A DNA stretch of 64,000 nt from Bog-756 sp963753905 (GTDB lineage Bacteria; Actinomycetota; Acidimicrobiia; Acidimicrobiales; RAAP-2). Of this stretch, positions 9,381 to 20,244 are shown piece by piece (within the stretch, counting starts at the first letter, position 1; each line of letters opens with the position of its first letter). The stretch spans positions 1,178,001 to 1,242,000 of the forward strand of contig CAVWDZ010000001.1 of the NCBI GenBank assembly GCA_963753905.1, given 5' to 3'. The notes under the pieces were generated by a model. It worked only from the letters and a program-made list of their open reading frames with translations, ran no database searches and was not told the DNA's origin. A program made the position numbers and the translations under genes.

Positions 9381-10537
9381 AGTCGTTCTCCTCCGAATGC
9401 AACCAGGGGAACCAGCATCTCTTCGGCGGTCAGGGAACCGTGGCGGCAGGCGAGGCGGTTCTCCCCGGTGTCCGCAGGGTCCACGAAGGCCAGGGGCGTA
9501 AAGGGGATCAGCGCGACGTCGCCGAGCCGGCACGCCAGGGCGTCTGCCAGGGGGCCGCCGAACCACCCGTCGTCGACCAGCCGGTCCCGGTCGCGTACCC
9601 AGGTCGTCTCGCCGTAGCGTTCCTCGAGGAGCTCGGCCAGGTCGCCAGCAGCGCCGGGCCGGGCGTGGATCCAGCGGAACCTCCCCTCGCCGGAGAGGAA
9701 CTGGGTCATGGCCATCACCTCGCGCCCGAGGAGCTCCACCCGGGGTCCGACGTCGATCTGTCCGTGGTCGGCCGTGACCACGAGGACCGCGCCGGGCGGG
9801 AGTTGCTCCACGACATCGCCGACCAGGCGGTCCACCGCGCGCAGCTCGGCTTCGTAGTGCTCGTCGAGCCCGTGTGCGTGGGCCACCTTGTCGATGCCGT
9901 CGTAGTAGGCGTAGACGAAGGACTCGCCGTCGCGCAGCAGCCTGCCCACTTCGACGGGCAGCGACGAGAGGACGCGATAGCCGTGGAGCGGGGAGTTCCC
10001 GAGGTGGGCGGCTGTGAACCCGGTCCCCCCGAACTCCTCCTTCGACACCACGGGCACCGGTCCGGCCGAACCGGCAAAGGAGGGGAACGGCTGGAACTCG
10101 TGGGCGGGGACCCGCCGCCTCGCGTCGTTGCCGGGCCCACCCCCGAGGGTCCATCGCAGCATGTTGAGGATCTCGCCATCGGCTGCCAGGCGGTACCCCA
10201 GGATGCCGTGGTCGGCGGGGGCGCGCCCGGTGGTGATCGAGGTGAGCGCGGTGGCGGTCGTGGTCGGCACCACCGAGGTGATCGCGCGGCCGATGCCCTC
10301 GCCTCCCGACAGCGTGGGCGCGAGGTGCGACCGGGCGCGGAGTTGCTCCCAGCCGAGACCGTCGAGGACCAGGAGCACCACCTGGCGGGCGCGGCCCGCC
10401 GACGCCGGCAACCAGTCGCCGTCGGCGCCGGGATGTCCACCCGTCCCGAGCAGGCGCGGGACGAGGTTGGCGATGCAGCCGGCCGAGTAGGCCGGCAGGA
10501 GGGGCGCGATCGCAGTGGCATCCTCGGCGGTGGGCAT
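9377..10537 (-). CDS. Alkaline phosphatase superfamily / nucleotide pyrophosphatase-phosphodiesterase
   Basis: 386 aa type I phosphodiesterase fold. Metal and nucleophile motifs are visible: LLVLDGLGWEQL, SVVPTTTATALTS (nucleophile Thr), GILGYRL, AYYDGIDKVAHAHG and VVTADHGQIDVG. No signal peptide is seen with the ATG at 10537, so it is probably cytoplasmic, unlike eukaryotic NPPs. Substrate is unknown (nucleotide or phosphodiester). Its stop overlaps the bpa start, so the two are coupled; whether they share a function is unclear. The frame is open about 95 codons further upstream, but that stretch is Gly/Pro/Arg-rich out-of-frame sequence of the next gene. Confidence 0.82.
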   Translation of the reverse strand: MPTAEDATAIAPLLPAYSAGCIANLVPRLLGTGGHPGADGDWLPASAGRARQVVLLVLDGLGWEQLRARSHLAPTLSGGEGIGRAITSVVPTTTATALTSITTGRAPADHGILGYRLAADGEILNMLRWTLGGGPGNDARRRVPAHEFQPFPSFAGSAGPVPVVSKEEFGGTGFTAAHLGNSPLHGYRVLSSLPVEVGRLLRDGESFVYAYYDGIDKVAHAHGLDEHYEAELRAVDRLVGDVVEQLPPGAVLVVTADHGQIDVGPRVELLGREVMAMTQFLSGEGRFRWIHARPGAAGDLAELLEERYGETTWVRDRDRLVDDGWFGGPLADALACRLGDVALIPFTPLAFVDPADTGENRLACRHGSLTAEEMLVPLVAFGGERL

Positions 10538-10623
10538 CGGGCCCCGACTGTAGGCGAGGAGCCGCGGGCGCCGGCAGACGTGGCGCCGGTCCGGCAGGGT
10601 CTTCGCCGGCCCGTGATCGGTCG

Positions 10624-11345
10624 TCACCCTCGCGGGAGGAGGGCCCGGACCGTCTTGTAGCAGTGCCCGTCCCTCGGGGTGCTCACCGCCGCCACCACGT
10701 AGTGGGGCTTGAACCCCAGCGCCGAGGCGAGGTCCCGGCCGTGCAGGCGGTCCCGCCGGGCCACGTCGAGGGCCCGCTCGGACCGCGGGTCCTCGACCGG
10801 CAGCCAGTTGTCGCTGCGTCCCCACCCGAAGCGGACCATTGCGGTGCGGTCCCCCCGCCGCCTGAAGAGGACCGGTCCCTTGCCGGGCTCGATGAGGGCG
10901 AGTGAGGGCCGGAACCCGCGGAACTCCCAGTAGGGCGCTGACGCACCGGGAAAACCCAGCACGTGCTCCTCCAGCGGAGCGCTGAGCGGGCGGAGCAGGT
11001 GGCGGACCCTGCGGCCGTGGAGGGTCCCGAGATGGCGGGGGAGCCCCGTGGCGGTGACCGCCTCGGGCTGGGCCAGGTCGTCCCGCTCCGGTTCTTCGGC
11101 CAACCGGGTCTCGACCACGTCGAACGGGGCGAGATCGGGCCCGTGTTCCTCAGGCCACTCGACCCGGACCCGCACCAGGGCTCCCGAGGCCAGGTCGATG
11201 CCGATCGTGTCGTCCGGATGGCAGGAGAGCACGAGAAGGGTGAGCGCGGCACCTCCGTCGACGGCAACCCGGTCGCGGTGCTTGATCGATCGGGCCAGTC
11301 CACGTGCGGTGCCGCTGCGCGGCGTGCGGGTCGATCGGTCGGCCA

Positions 11346-11346
<1 letters not shown>
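10624..11346 (-). CDS. Conserved-looking hypothetical protein, 240 aa
   Basis: I cannot assign a family. The N-terminus is basic (residues 1-25), followed by VDGGAALTLLVLSCHPDDTI and an alternation of beta-rich segments; the C-terminal part contains FGWGRSDNWLPVEDPRSERA and a final basic stretch. No signal peptide, membrane segment or catalytic motif stands out. It overlaps the stop of the upstream YyaL-like gene by one base, so it probably belongs to the same transcription unit. Confidence 0.72.
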
Positions 11347-13412
<2,066 letters not shown>

Positions 13413-13598
13413 CGAGCCAGCGTACCGGTCCCGGTCGGCGACCCGTGAGGTCGCAACGGCGGGACGCGGCCTCCCCGGACGATCACGGTGGGCGGGCACG
13501 GACCCGACCGTCCGCGCGGGTGTGCCCGGGAATTCGGAGCGGGCAGCGACGCGGCACGCAGCGATCGCCAGTGGAGCGCGCCGGTAGGGTGTCCGCCC

Positions 13599-14378
13599 AT
13601 GGAGCTGCGACTCGACGGGAGGACCGCGCTGGTCACCGGTGGCTCACGGGGGATCGGCAAGGCCGTCGCCCTGGCCTTCGCCGACGCCGGCGCATCGGTC
13701 ATGATCTCGTCGAGACGCGCCGACGCCCTCGCCGAGGCTGCCGGGGAGATCGCCGCGGCTGCCGGTGAGCGGGCGGGACCGGTGGCCTGGACGGTCGCCA
13801 ATGCCGGCGACCCCGAGCAGGCAGAGGCCTGCCTGGACGCGACGGTGGAACGGTTCGGCCCGGTGGACATCCTCGTCAACAACGCCGCCACCAACCCCTA
13901 CTACGGCCCGATCATCGACATCGACCGGGCACGGGCCGACAAGACCGTCCGGGTCAACCAGTCGGGCTATCTCGAGTGGGTGCAGGCAGCATGGCGGAAG
14001 GGGATGTCCGTGGAGGGCGGGGCGGTCCTCAACCTGGCGTCGATCGGCGGTCTCACGGTGGAGGGCGGCCTCGGTTGGTACAACGTGACCAAGGCGGCCG
14101 TCATCCATCTCACCCGGCAGCTCGCGGGTGAGCTCGGTCCCCGGGTCCGGGTCAACGCGATCGCGCCCGGTCTGGTCAAGACCCAGATGGCGCGGGCGCT
14201 GTGGGAGCCCGGCGAGCAGGCGATCGCGCAGCGGTTGCCGCTGAAGCGCCTCGGTGAGGTCGAGGACATCGCCAACGCGGCCCTGTTCCTCTGCTCGGAC
14301 GCAGCGTCGTGGATCACCGGTGAGACCCTGGTCGTCGATGGCGGCTCCCTCTGTCTCGCGACCGGGTCGCTCTCGTAG
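13599..14378 (+). CDS. Short-chain dehydrogenase/reductase (SDR)
   Basis: 259 aa classical SDR. The cofactor motif TGGSRGIG is at 13-20 and NNAA at 94-97; the catalytic set is Ser148, Tyr161 and Lys165 (YNVTK), and PGLVKTQMA follows. SSRR after the second beta strand suggests NADP(H) (inference). Substrate unknown; in this neighbourhood it may serve lipid or quinone metabolism, but SDR genes are promiscuous neighbours. The ATG at 13599 stands 8 nt behind TAGGGT (13585-13590), consistent with a leaderless or near-leaderless mRNA. It converges on menE. Confidence 0.88.
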   Translation: MELRLDGRTALVTGGSRGIGKAVALAFADAGASVMISSRRADALAEAAGEIAAAAGERAGPVAWTVANAGDPEQAEACLDATVERFGPVDILVNNAATNPYYGPIIDIDRARADKTVRVNQSGYLEWVQAAWRKGMSVEGGAVLNLASIGGLTVEGGLGWYNVTKAAVIHLTRQLAGELGPRVRVNAIAPGLVKTQMARALWEPGEQAIAQRLPLKRLGEVEDIANAALFLCSDAASWITGETLVVDGGSLCLATGSLS

Positions 14379-14383
14379 CCCGG

Positions 14384-15511
14384 TCAGGCGAGGTCGGTCC
14401 TGCGGACCTTGCCGCCGGTCGTGCGCGGGAGGCGGTCCACCACCACCAGCTCGCGTGGAGCGGACCACGGGGCGAGTCTGGCTGCGACGAGCTCGCGCAG
14501 GGCACCGAGCGGCGGGGGGTCCACCCCCTCGGGCGGCACCACCCAGGCCACCACCCGCTCTCCCCATTCCGGGTCGGCCCGCTTCCAGACCGCCACCTCG
14601 GAGACGGCCGGATGTCCGGCCAGGACCTCCTCGACCGCGGCGGGCCACACCTTCTCGCCGCCGGTCACGATGACCTCCGCGAGGCGCCCGGACACGGTCA
14701 GCGAGCCGTCGGCCGCGAGCCTGCCCGCGTCGCCGGTCGGGTACCAGCCGCCGGAGAGGCGGGGATCGGTCCCGTCGCGGTAACAGCGGAGCAGGAACGG
14801 TCCACGCACGAGCACCTCGCCCTCGCTCCCGAGCACCCCGTCGCCGATACGGAGCTCGACGCCGTCGAGGGGCCACCCGTCGTACACGACCCCCGACCCG
14901 GTCTCGGTCGTCCCGTAGGTGGTGATCACCGCGGCGGGGAGGGACGCGGGCGGGGTCGCACCCCCGAGGAGCACGGCCCGGAACCCGGACACGTCCATCC
15001 GACCGAGGGCGGTGGCCACCAGCGATACCAGGGTGGCGCCCGCCCGGCACTCGGCCTCGACCGCGCCCGGCTCGAACCCCTCGAGCACCGTGCACGGGGT
15101 GCCGGTCACGAGCGAACGGGTCACCACCGAGAGTCCCCCGATGTGGGCGAGGGGAAGGCAGGCCACCCACCGGTCGGCCGCCGGGTCGACCCGGAGCCGC
15201 CGGGAGGACGCGACCGCCGAGGCGGTCACCGACCGGTGGGTGTGGACCGCTCCCTTCGGCGCCCCGGTCGTGCCGCTGGTGGCGACCACCAGCGCGTCCC
15301 CGGGCTCGGTCGGGAGGCCGCCGGCCAGTGGCCGTGCTCCGTCCGCCGAGACGATGCGGGACGGACGGAGCACCGCGAGCAGACGGCGCACCGAGGGCAC
15401 CGGCAGGCGCGGGTCGACCGGGAGGACGGCGTCCCCGGCGTCCCAGACCGAGCGCAGGGCGTCGACGAAGCCCGGTCCCGCCGGCAGGTCGAGTGCTACC
15501 AGCTCCGGCAT
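14384..15511 (-). CDS. menE: o-Succinylbenzoate-CoA ligase
   Basis: 375 aa, ANL superfamily adenylating enzyme that makes OSB-CoA in menaquinone synthesis. Motifs: P-loop ATSGTTGAPKG (77-87), TTYGTTETGSG (A5), GWYPTGDAG (A7 hinge region), TGGEKVWP and the C-terminal catalytic Lys368 in TTGGKVRR. It is short because the N-terminal domain is trimmed, which is usual for actinobacterial MenE. Its identification rests on family motifs plus menB/menA/menD next door. The ATG is 6 nt behind a TAGGCT box that overlaps the menB -10 on the other strand. Confidence 0.9.
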   Translation of the reverse strand: MPELVALDLPAGPGFVDALRSVWDAGDAVLPVDPRLPVPSVRRLLAVLRPSRIVSADGARPLAGGLPTEPGDALVVATSGTTGAPKGAVHTHRSVTASAVASSRRLRVDPAADRWVACLPLAHIGGLSVVTRSLVTGTPCTVLEGFEPGAVEAECRAGATLVSLVATALGRMDVSGFRAVLLGGATPPASLPAAVITTYGTTETGSGVVYDGWPLDGVELRIGDGVLGSEGEVLVRGPFLLRCYRDGTDPRLSGGWYPTGDAGRLAADGSLTVSGRLAEVIVTGGEKVWPAAVEEVLAGHPAVSEVAVWKRADPEWGERVVAWVVPPEGVDPPPLGALRELVAARLAPWSAPRELVVVDRLPRTTGGKVRRTDLA

Positions 15512-15516
15512 GCGGG

Positions 15517-15523
15517 TAGCCTA
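15517..15523. promoter_or_regulatory. Overlapping divergent -10 boxes of menE and menB
   Basis: The palindromic core TAGCCTA gives TAGCCT on the plus strand (15517-15522) and TAGGCT on the minus strand (15523-15518). The minus box sits 6 nt before the menE ATG, predicting a leaderless menE mRNA; the plus box predicts initiation near 15530 and a short menB leader that contains AGGAG at 15548-15552. -35 elements are not obvious, as often in high-GC actinobacteria. Confidence 0.55.
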
Positions 15524-15563
15524 GGCGACCGTACGAGTGACGACTCTAGGAGTGAATGGTCGA

Positions 15564-16505
15564 ATGGTTTCCTCGGAGCGGCAGGATGCGGGACCGGCGA
15601 CCCTCGGGAACCAGGCGGACACCGTCGTGACCGGGGAACCGCTCGATCCGGTCGAGCGGTTCCGGGGCCAGCCGCTGCCGGCCTGGGACCGGCGCGGCGA
15701 CTACCGGGACATCCGGATGGATGTGGCCGACGGCATCGCCAAGCTCACCATCGCGCGGCCGGAGGTGCGGAACGCCTTCCGACCCCAGACCCTCTTCGAG
15801 CTTGCCGACGCGTTGTCGGCGGCCCGGGACGATCCGGGGGTGGGCGTGGTCGTCCTCACCGGTGAGGGCCCCGATGCCTTCTGCTCCGGTGGTGATCAGC
15901 GGATCCGTGGAGACGACGGCTACCTCGGTGACGACGCCGTGGCCCGGCAGGGGATCGGTCGGCTCAACGTCCTCGACGTCCAGATCCAGATCCGGCGGCT
16001 CCCCAAGCCGGTGGTGGCGATGGTCGCCGGGTACGCGATCGGCGGGGGTCACATCCTCCACCTGGTGTGCGACCTGACCATCGCTGCGGACAATGCGCGC
16101 TTCGGCCAGACCGGCCCCAAGGTCGGGAGCTTCGACGGGGGCTACGGGGCGAGCCTGCTCGCCCGGACCATCGGCCTCAAGCGGGCCAAGGAGGTCTGGT
16201 TCCTCTGCCGCCAGTACGACGCGGCGACCGCGTACGACTGGGGCCTGGTCAACGCGGTGGTCCCGCTGGCCGACCTCGAACGGGAGACGGTGGCATGGTG
16301 CCGCCAGATGCTCTCGCTCTCGCCGCTCGCCCTGCGCATGCTCAAGGGAGGGCTGCACGCGGCCGACGACGGGCTCGCCGGGCTGCAGCAGTTCGCCGGG
16401 GACGCCACCATGCTCTTCTACATGAGCGAGGAGGCCCAGGAGGGCCGCAACGCCTACCGGGAGCACCGGCCCCCGGAGTTCGGGCGCTTCCCCCGCCGGC
16501 CGTGA
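15564..16505 (+). CDS. menB: 1,4-Dihydroxy-2-naphthoyl-CoA synthase
   Basis: 313 aa crotonase-fold enzyme that closes the second ring of the naphthoquinone from OSB-CoA. MenB-specific blocks are FCSGGDQRIRGDDGY, NVLDVQIQIRRLPKPVVAMV, GYAIGGGHILHLVCDLT and FGQTGPKVGSFDGGYG. Start ATG 15564 preferred, with AGGAG 11 nt upstream within the predicted leader; GTG 15537 and 15552 are in-frame alternatives. Its stop overlaps the menA GTG by 4 nt, so menB and menA are one unit. The product goes to a hotdog thioesterase not seen in this window, then to MenA. Confidence 0.95.
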   Translation: MVSSERQDAGPATLGNQADTVVTGEPLDPVERFRGQPLPAWDRRGDYRDIRMDVADGIAKLTIARPEVRNAFRPQTLFELADALSAARDDPGVGVVVLTGEGPDAFCSGGDQRIRGDDGYLGDDAVARQGIGRLNVLDVQIQIRRLPKPVVAMVAGYAIGGGHILHLVCDLTIAADNARFGQTGPKVGSFDGGYGASLLARTIGLKRAKEVWFLCRQYDAATAYDWGLVNAVVPLADLERETVAWCRQMLSLSPLALRMLKGGLHAADDGLAGLQQFAGDATMLFYMSEEAQEGRNAYREHRPPEFGRFPRRP

Positions 16506-17539
16506 CGCACCCGTGGACCCGGGTCGGACCGGAGGGGGCCGCCGGCCCCGCCGGCCCACCGGCGCCGGGCGCCATCCGCAGGTGGTGGCTCGGTGCGCGG
16601 CCCCGCACCCTGCCGGCGGCCGTCGTCCCGGTGCTGGTCGGGACTGCCGCGGCCCATCCGCGCCACCCGGGCACCTGGAGCCAGGTGGCCGTTGCCTCGT
16701 TGACCGGCGGGGTGCACGGCGGCGGACCACGCGTCGACCCCTGGTGGTGCGCCATCGGCGCGCTCGTCGTGGCCCTCGCCGTCCAGATCGGGACCAATTA
16801 CGCCAACGACTACGCCGACGGCATCCGGGGCACCGACGACGCGCGGGTCGGCCCCGTCCGCCTGGTCGCATCGGGGCTGGCGACTCCCGGGGCGGTCCGA
16901 CGGGCTGCGCTGTGCTCGTTCGGCGTGGCGGCCGTGGTCGGGTTCGGGCTGGCCTGGGCCACGTCGTGGTGGGTGCTCCCGGTCGGTGCGGCCTGCCTGC
17001 TCGCCGGGTGGTTCTACACCGGTGGCCCGCGACCCTATGGCTATGCCGGCCTCGGCGAGGTCTTCGTCTTCGTGTTCTTCGGCCTGGTGGCGACCGTCGG
17101 CACGTTCTTCGTGGAGACGGTTCGGGTCGACGTCCCGATCGTCTGGTTCGCGGCCGTCCTGGTCGGATTGCTGGCGACGGCGCTGCTCCTGGCCAACAAC
17201 CTCCGTGACATCGCGACCGACCGCGAGACCGGCAAGCGGACCCTGGCCGTCCGGATCGGGCGTAGCGGCGCGGGCCGGTGCTACGCCCTGTGCATCGTGC
17301 TGCCGTTCGCCGCGGTGGCCGTGTGGGGGATCCTCGGGGCGGTGGGAGCGATCGCGTCCGACAGAGCTGCGGGGGCGTTCGTACCACTGCTTGGGTTGCC
17401 GCTGGTCGTGGTCCCACTGCGCCTCACCAGGAGCGACGCCGAGGGTCGGGCGCTCCTGCCGCTCCTCGCGGCCACCGCCCGCCTGCAGCTCGTCTTCGGG
17501 ATCCTGCTCTCGGTCGCCCTCTGGCTGTGGATCGGGTGA
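16502..17539 (+). CDS. menA: 1,4-Dihydroxy-2-naphthoate polyprenyltransferase
   Basis: 345 aa integral membrane prenyltransferase of the UbiA superfamily that attaches the isoprenoid tail to DHNA. The first aspartate-rich motif is NYANDYADGIRGTDD, with the MenA-type RLVASG after it; the second is DIATDRETGKRTLAVRIG. About eight or nine hydrophobic segments are visible. The N-terminal 30 residues are Pro/Gly-rich and probably disordered. GTG at 16502 overlaps the menB stop. It converges on the menH-like gene 41 bp further on. Confidence 0.93.
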   Translation: MTHPWTRVGPEGAAGPAGPPAPGAIRRWWLGARPRTLPAAVVPVLVGTAAAHPRHPGTWSQVAVASLTGGVHGGGPRVDPWWCAIGALVVALAVQIGTNYANDYADGIRGTDDARVGPVRLVASGLATPGAVRRAALCSFGVAAVVGFGLAWATSWWVLPVGAACLLAGWFYTGGPRPYGYAGLGEVFVFVFFGLVATVGTFFVETVRVDVPIVWFAAVLVGLLATALLLANNLRDIATDRETGKRTLAVRIGRSGAGRCYALCIVLPFAAVAVWGILGAVGAIASDRAAGAFVPLLGLPLVVVPLRLTRSDAEGRALLPLLAATARLQLVFGILLSVALWLWIG

Positions 17540-17580
17540 CCGCGGCCCGGCCGGGCTGGTGCGCGCGACACGGGCGCGGC

Positions 17581-18411
17581 TCAGCCCCGGGTGTCGTCGG
17601 TGAGGAAGGACTGGACCGCGTCGGTCACCGCACGCGGCCGTTGCAGGTGGGGGGCGTGGTCGGCTGCCGGGATCACCACGCCGGTGGCGTTCCGGCCGAT
17701 GGCACGGACCATGCGGCGTCCGAGGCCGGTGAACTTGGCGTCGTGTGCGCCGCTGATCACGAGGACGGGCATCCCGAGCCTGCCCAGCTCCTCCCAGAGC
17801 GGCACCTGGGTGCCGGTTCCGGCCAGTCGCAGGCTGGACGCCAACCCGGCAGCGGTGTTGCGTTCGCGCTCCTCGAGCCCGAGGGCCGCCTCGGGGACGT
17901 CCCCGAAGATCGGGCCGGTCACCCAGCGTCGGACGAACTCGGCGACGGTGTCGGTGGGCCGGCCACCATCCGGTGGATCCAGTCGGTCGGCCAGCGCGCG
18001 GTCGGCGCGACGCCGCTCTGCCCGTTCGCCCTCGTCGTCGATGCCGGCGGTGCCCGAGACGAGCACCAGGCGCCGGACCAGGTCGGGCCGCGCGAGCGCC
18101 AGGTGCAGGCAGAAGCGTGCCCCCATCGAGTAGCCGAGGTAGTCGCCGGCCCCGCCTGCGCGGCCGAGGAGCCGGGCTCCGGTCGGGAGGTCGGCCCGGA
18201 CCGCCGCCGAACCACCGTGGCCGGGGAGGTCGACGAGCACCAGGCGACGGCCGTGGGCCAGTCCGGCCCGGAGCCCACCCCAGAGTCGACCCGTCTGGGT
18301 GAACCCGTGCGCCAACACCAGGGACGGCCCGTCCCCGGCGGATTCGGCGCGCAGCTCGGCGCTCGGCTCGGGTGCGACCGCGGCGGTCGGGGTGGGCTCG
18401 TGCACCGGCAT
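17581..18411 (-). CDS. Alpha/beta hydrolase, MenH-like (SHCHC synthase candidate)
   Basis: 276 aa alpha/beta hydrolase. The oxyanion-side motif LAHGFTQTGRLWGG, nucleophile elbow GYSMGAR, acid region ISGAHDAKF and catalytic His in PAADHAPHLQRP are present. Position beside menD, which makes the SEPHCHC substrate, suggests the MenH step (loss of pyruvate), but MenH is hard to separate from other small hydrolases by sequence. Start ATG 18411 chosen because it begins the folded protein; the frame is open upstream through menD antisense sequence. Only 11 bp separate it from the divergent menD start. Confidence 0.75.
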   Translation of the reverse strand: MPVHEPTPTAAVAPEPSAELRAESAGDGPSLVLAHGFTQTGRLWGGLRAGLAHGRRLVLVDLPGHGGSAAVRADLPTGARLLGRAGGAGDYLGYSMGARFCLHLALARPDLVRRLVLVSGTAGIDDEGERAERRRADRALADRLDPPDGGRPTDTVAEFVRRWVTGPIFGDVPEAALGLEERERNTAAGLASSLRLAGTGTQVPLWEELGRLGMPVLVISGAHDAKFTGLGRRMVRAIGRNATGVVIPAADHAPHLQRPRAVTDAVQSFLTDDTRG

Positions 18412-18422
18412 GGGACCTGCCG

Positions 18423-20216
18423 GTGAGCGTACCGACCGATTCGGGCCGACCCGGGGACGGCGACCGGCAGTCTGCATTCGCCGCCACCCTGGTAGACGAG
18501 TGGGTGCGGGGGGGCGTGTCCCACGCAGTGCTCTGCGCGGGATCGCGTTCGACGCCGCTGGCTCTTGCCCTGGCGGCCGACCCACGCCTCTCGCTCTCCG
18601 CCCGGCTCGACGAGCGGTCGGCGGGGTTCGTCGCGCTCGGGATCGGGCTCGCGACCGGTCGCCCGGCGGTGGTCGTCACGACCAGCGGGACGGCGGCAGC
18701 CGAGCTGCACCCAGCGGTCGTCGAGGCCGACCTGGCGCGGGTACCGCTGCTTGTCTGCACCGCCGACCGTCCCCCTGAGGTACGTGGGGTGGGCGCGCCA
18801 CAGACCATCGATCAGACCCATCTGTTCGGGAGGGCCGCACGGTGGTTCGCCGATCCGGGCGTGCCGGCGGAAGCAGCCCGCGCCACCTGGCGGTCGCTGG
18901 CCGCCCGCTCGGTCGCCGAGTCGGTCGCCGGACCGCGCGGTCCGGGTCCGGTCCACCTCAACCTCCCGTTCCGTGAGCCGTTGTTCGGCGACCCGCAGCG
19001 GGGCGGGGGGCCGGCTCCCGGCCGGCCGGACGGGGCCCCCTGGCACCAGATGGAGGTGGCCGCGATGCCGCCGTCCGACGCACTGATCGCTCGTCTGGCC
19101 GGGTCCGGCCTGCTCGATGCCGGTTCGCGCGGCGTGATCGTGGCGGGTTCCGGCTGCGGAGATCCTGGCGCGGTGCTCGGCCTGGCCGATGCCCTCGGCT
19201 GGCCGGTGCTCGCCGACCCGCGCTCCGGGCTCCGCTCGACGGAGGCGGCCGTCGTGGCCGCGGCCGACGGCATCCTCCGCTCGGAGAAGTTCGCCGACGC
19301 CCACCGGCCCTCGTTCGTGCTGCGACTCGGCGGGCGGTGGGCCTCCAAGGTGGTCAACGCCTTCGTGGACGGCTCACCCGCGCTGGTGGTCGACCCCTCC
19401 GACCAGTGGCCCGACCCCGAGCGGAACGCCGAGCGACTGGTCCGCTGCGACCCGACCCTCCTCTGCGAGGCGCTGCGCGGCGCGGGAGGCCGCGGCGGCA
19501 CTCGACCCGGGGCGGCTCGGAGTGCTCCCTGGCGGTCCGCCTGGGAGGGCGCGGAGGCGCGTGCGCGCGGTGTGCTCGCCGATTCGCTCGGCGGTCGTGT
19601 GCCGCTCACCGAGCCGGTGCTCGCCCATCAGGTGTTCGCCTCCCTCCCGGCGGGGGCCTCGCTCGTCGTGTCGTCGTCGATGCCGGTGCGGGACCTCGAG
19701 TCGTTCGGGCTCCCGCGCAGGGACCCGCCCACGGTCTTCGCCAACCGCGGCGCCAACGGCATCGACGGCGTGACGTCCACCGCGCTCGGAGTGGCCCTGG
19801 GCGTCCCGGGTCCGACGGTCGCCCTCCTCGGCGACTTGGCATTCCTCCATGACGTCTCCGCGCTGATCGGGCCGACGGGGACCCTTCCCCCGCTCACCCT
19901 GGTCGTGGCCGACAACCGCGGGGGAGGGATCTTCTCCTTCCTGCCGCAAGCCTCTGCGCTCGACGCCGGTGCATTCGAGCGGCTCTTCGGCACACCGCAG
20001 GCCCCGGACGTGGCCGAGGTCGCCCGCGGGTGCGGCTGGGTGGTCGAGGACCTCGACCCGGGCACCACACCGGACGACCTCGGGACCGCCCTCGACCGAG
20101 CCGTCGCTGTCGGCGGTGGGGCGCTGGTGCGGGTACAGGTGCCGGACCGCTCGACGAACGTGGCTGTTCACGACCGGCTCAACGCCGACGTGGTGGCTGC
20201 CGTCGAGCAGGGCTGA
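18423..20216 (+). CDS. menD: 2-Succinyl-5-enolpyruvyl-6-hydroxy-3-cyclohexene-1-carboxylate synthase
   Basis: 597 aa ThDP-dependent enzyme. Order of blocks: AFAATLVDEWVRGGVSHAVL with CAGSRSTPLA, TSGTAAAELHPAVVEA (N-terminal PYR domain with the catalytic Glu region), LVCTADRPPEVRGVGAPQTI, a central domain, and the ThDP/metal segment LGDLAFLHDVSAL ... VVADNRGGGIFSFLPQ. It combines isochorismate and 2-oxoglutarate. GTG at 18423 gives the normal length; an in-frame ATG at 18372 would add a basic tail overlapping menH. menF and menC are not in this window. Confidence 0.95.
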   Translation: MSVPTDSGRPGDGDRQSAFAATLVDEWVRGGVSHAVLCAGSRSTPLALALAADPRLSLSARLDERSAGFVALGIGLATGRPAVVVTTSGTAAAELHPAVVEADLARVPLLVCTADRPPEVRGVGAPQTIDQTHLFGRAARWFADPGVPAEAARATWRSLAARSVAESVAGPRGPGPVHLNLPFREPLFGDPQRGGGPAPGRPDGAPWHQMEVAAMPPSDALIARLAGSGLLDAGSRGVIVAGSGCGDPGAVLGLADALGWPVLADPRSGLRSTEAAVVAAADGILRSEKFADAHRPSFVLRLGGRWASKVVNAFVDGSPALVVDPSDQWPDPERNAERLVRCDPTLLCEALRGAGGRGGTRPGAARSAPWRSAWEGAEARARGVLADSLGGRVPLTEPVLAHQVFASLPAGASLVVSSSMPVRDLESFGLPRRDPPTVFANRGANGIDGVTSTALGVALGVPGPTVALLGDLAFLHDVSALIGPTGTLPPLTLVVADNRGGGIFSFLPQASALDAGAFERLFGTPQAPDVAEVARGCGWVVEDLDPGTTPDDLGTALDRAVAVGGGALVRVQVPDRSTNVAVHDRLNADVVAAVEQG

Positions 20217-20244
20217 GCCGCCAGGACCAGCGGGCGGCCCGCGC

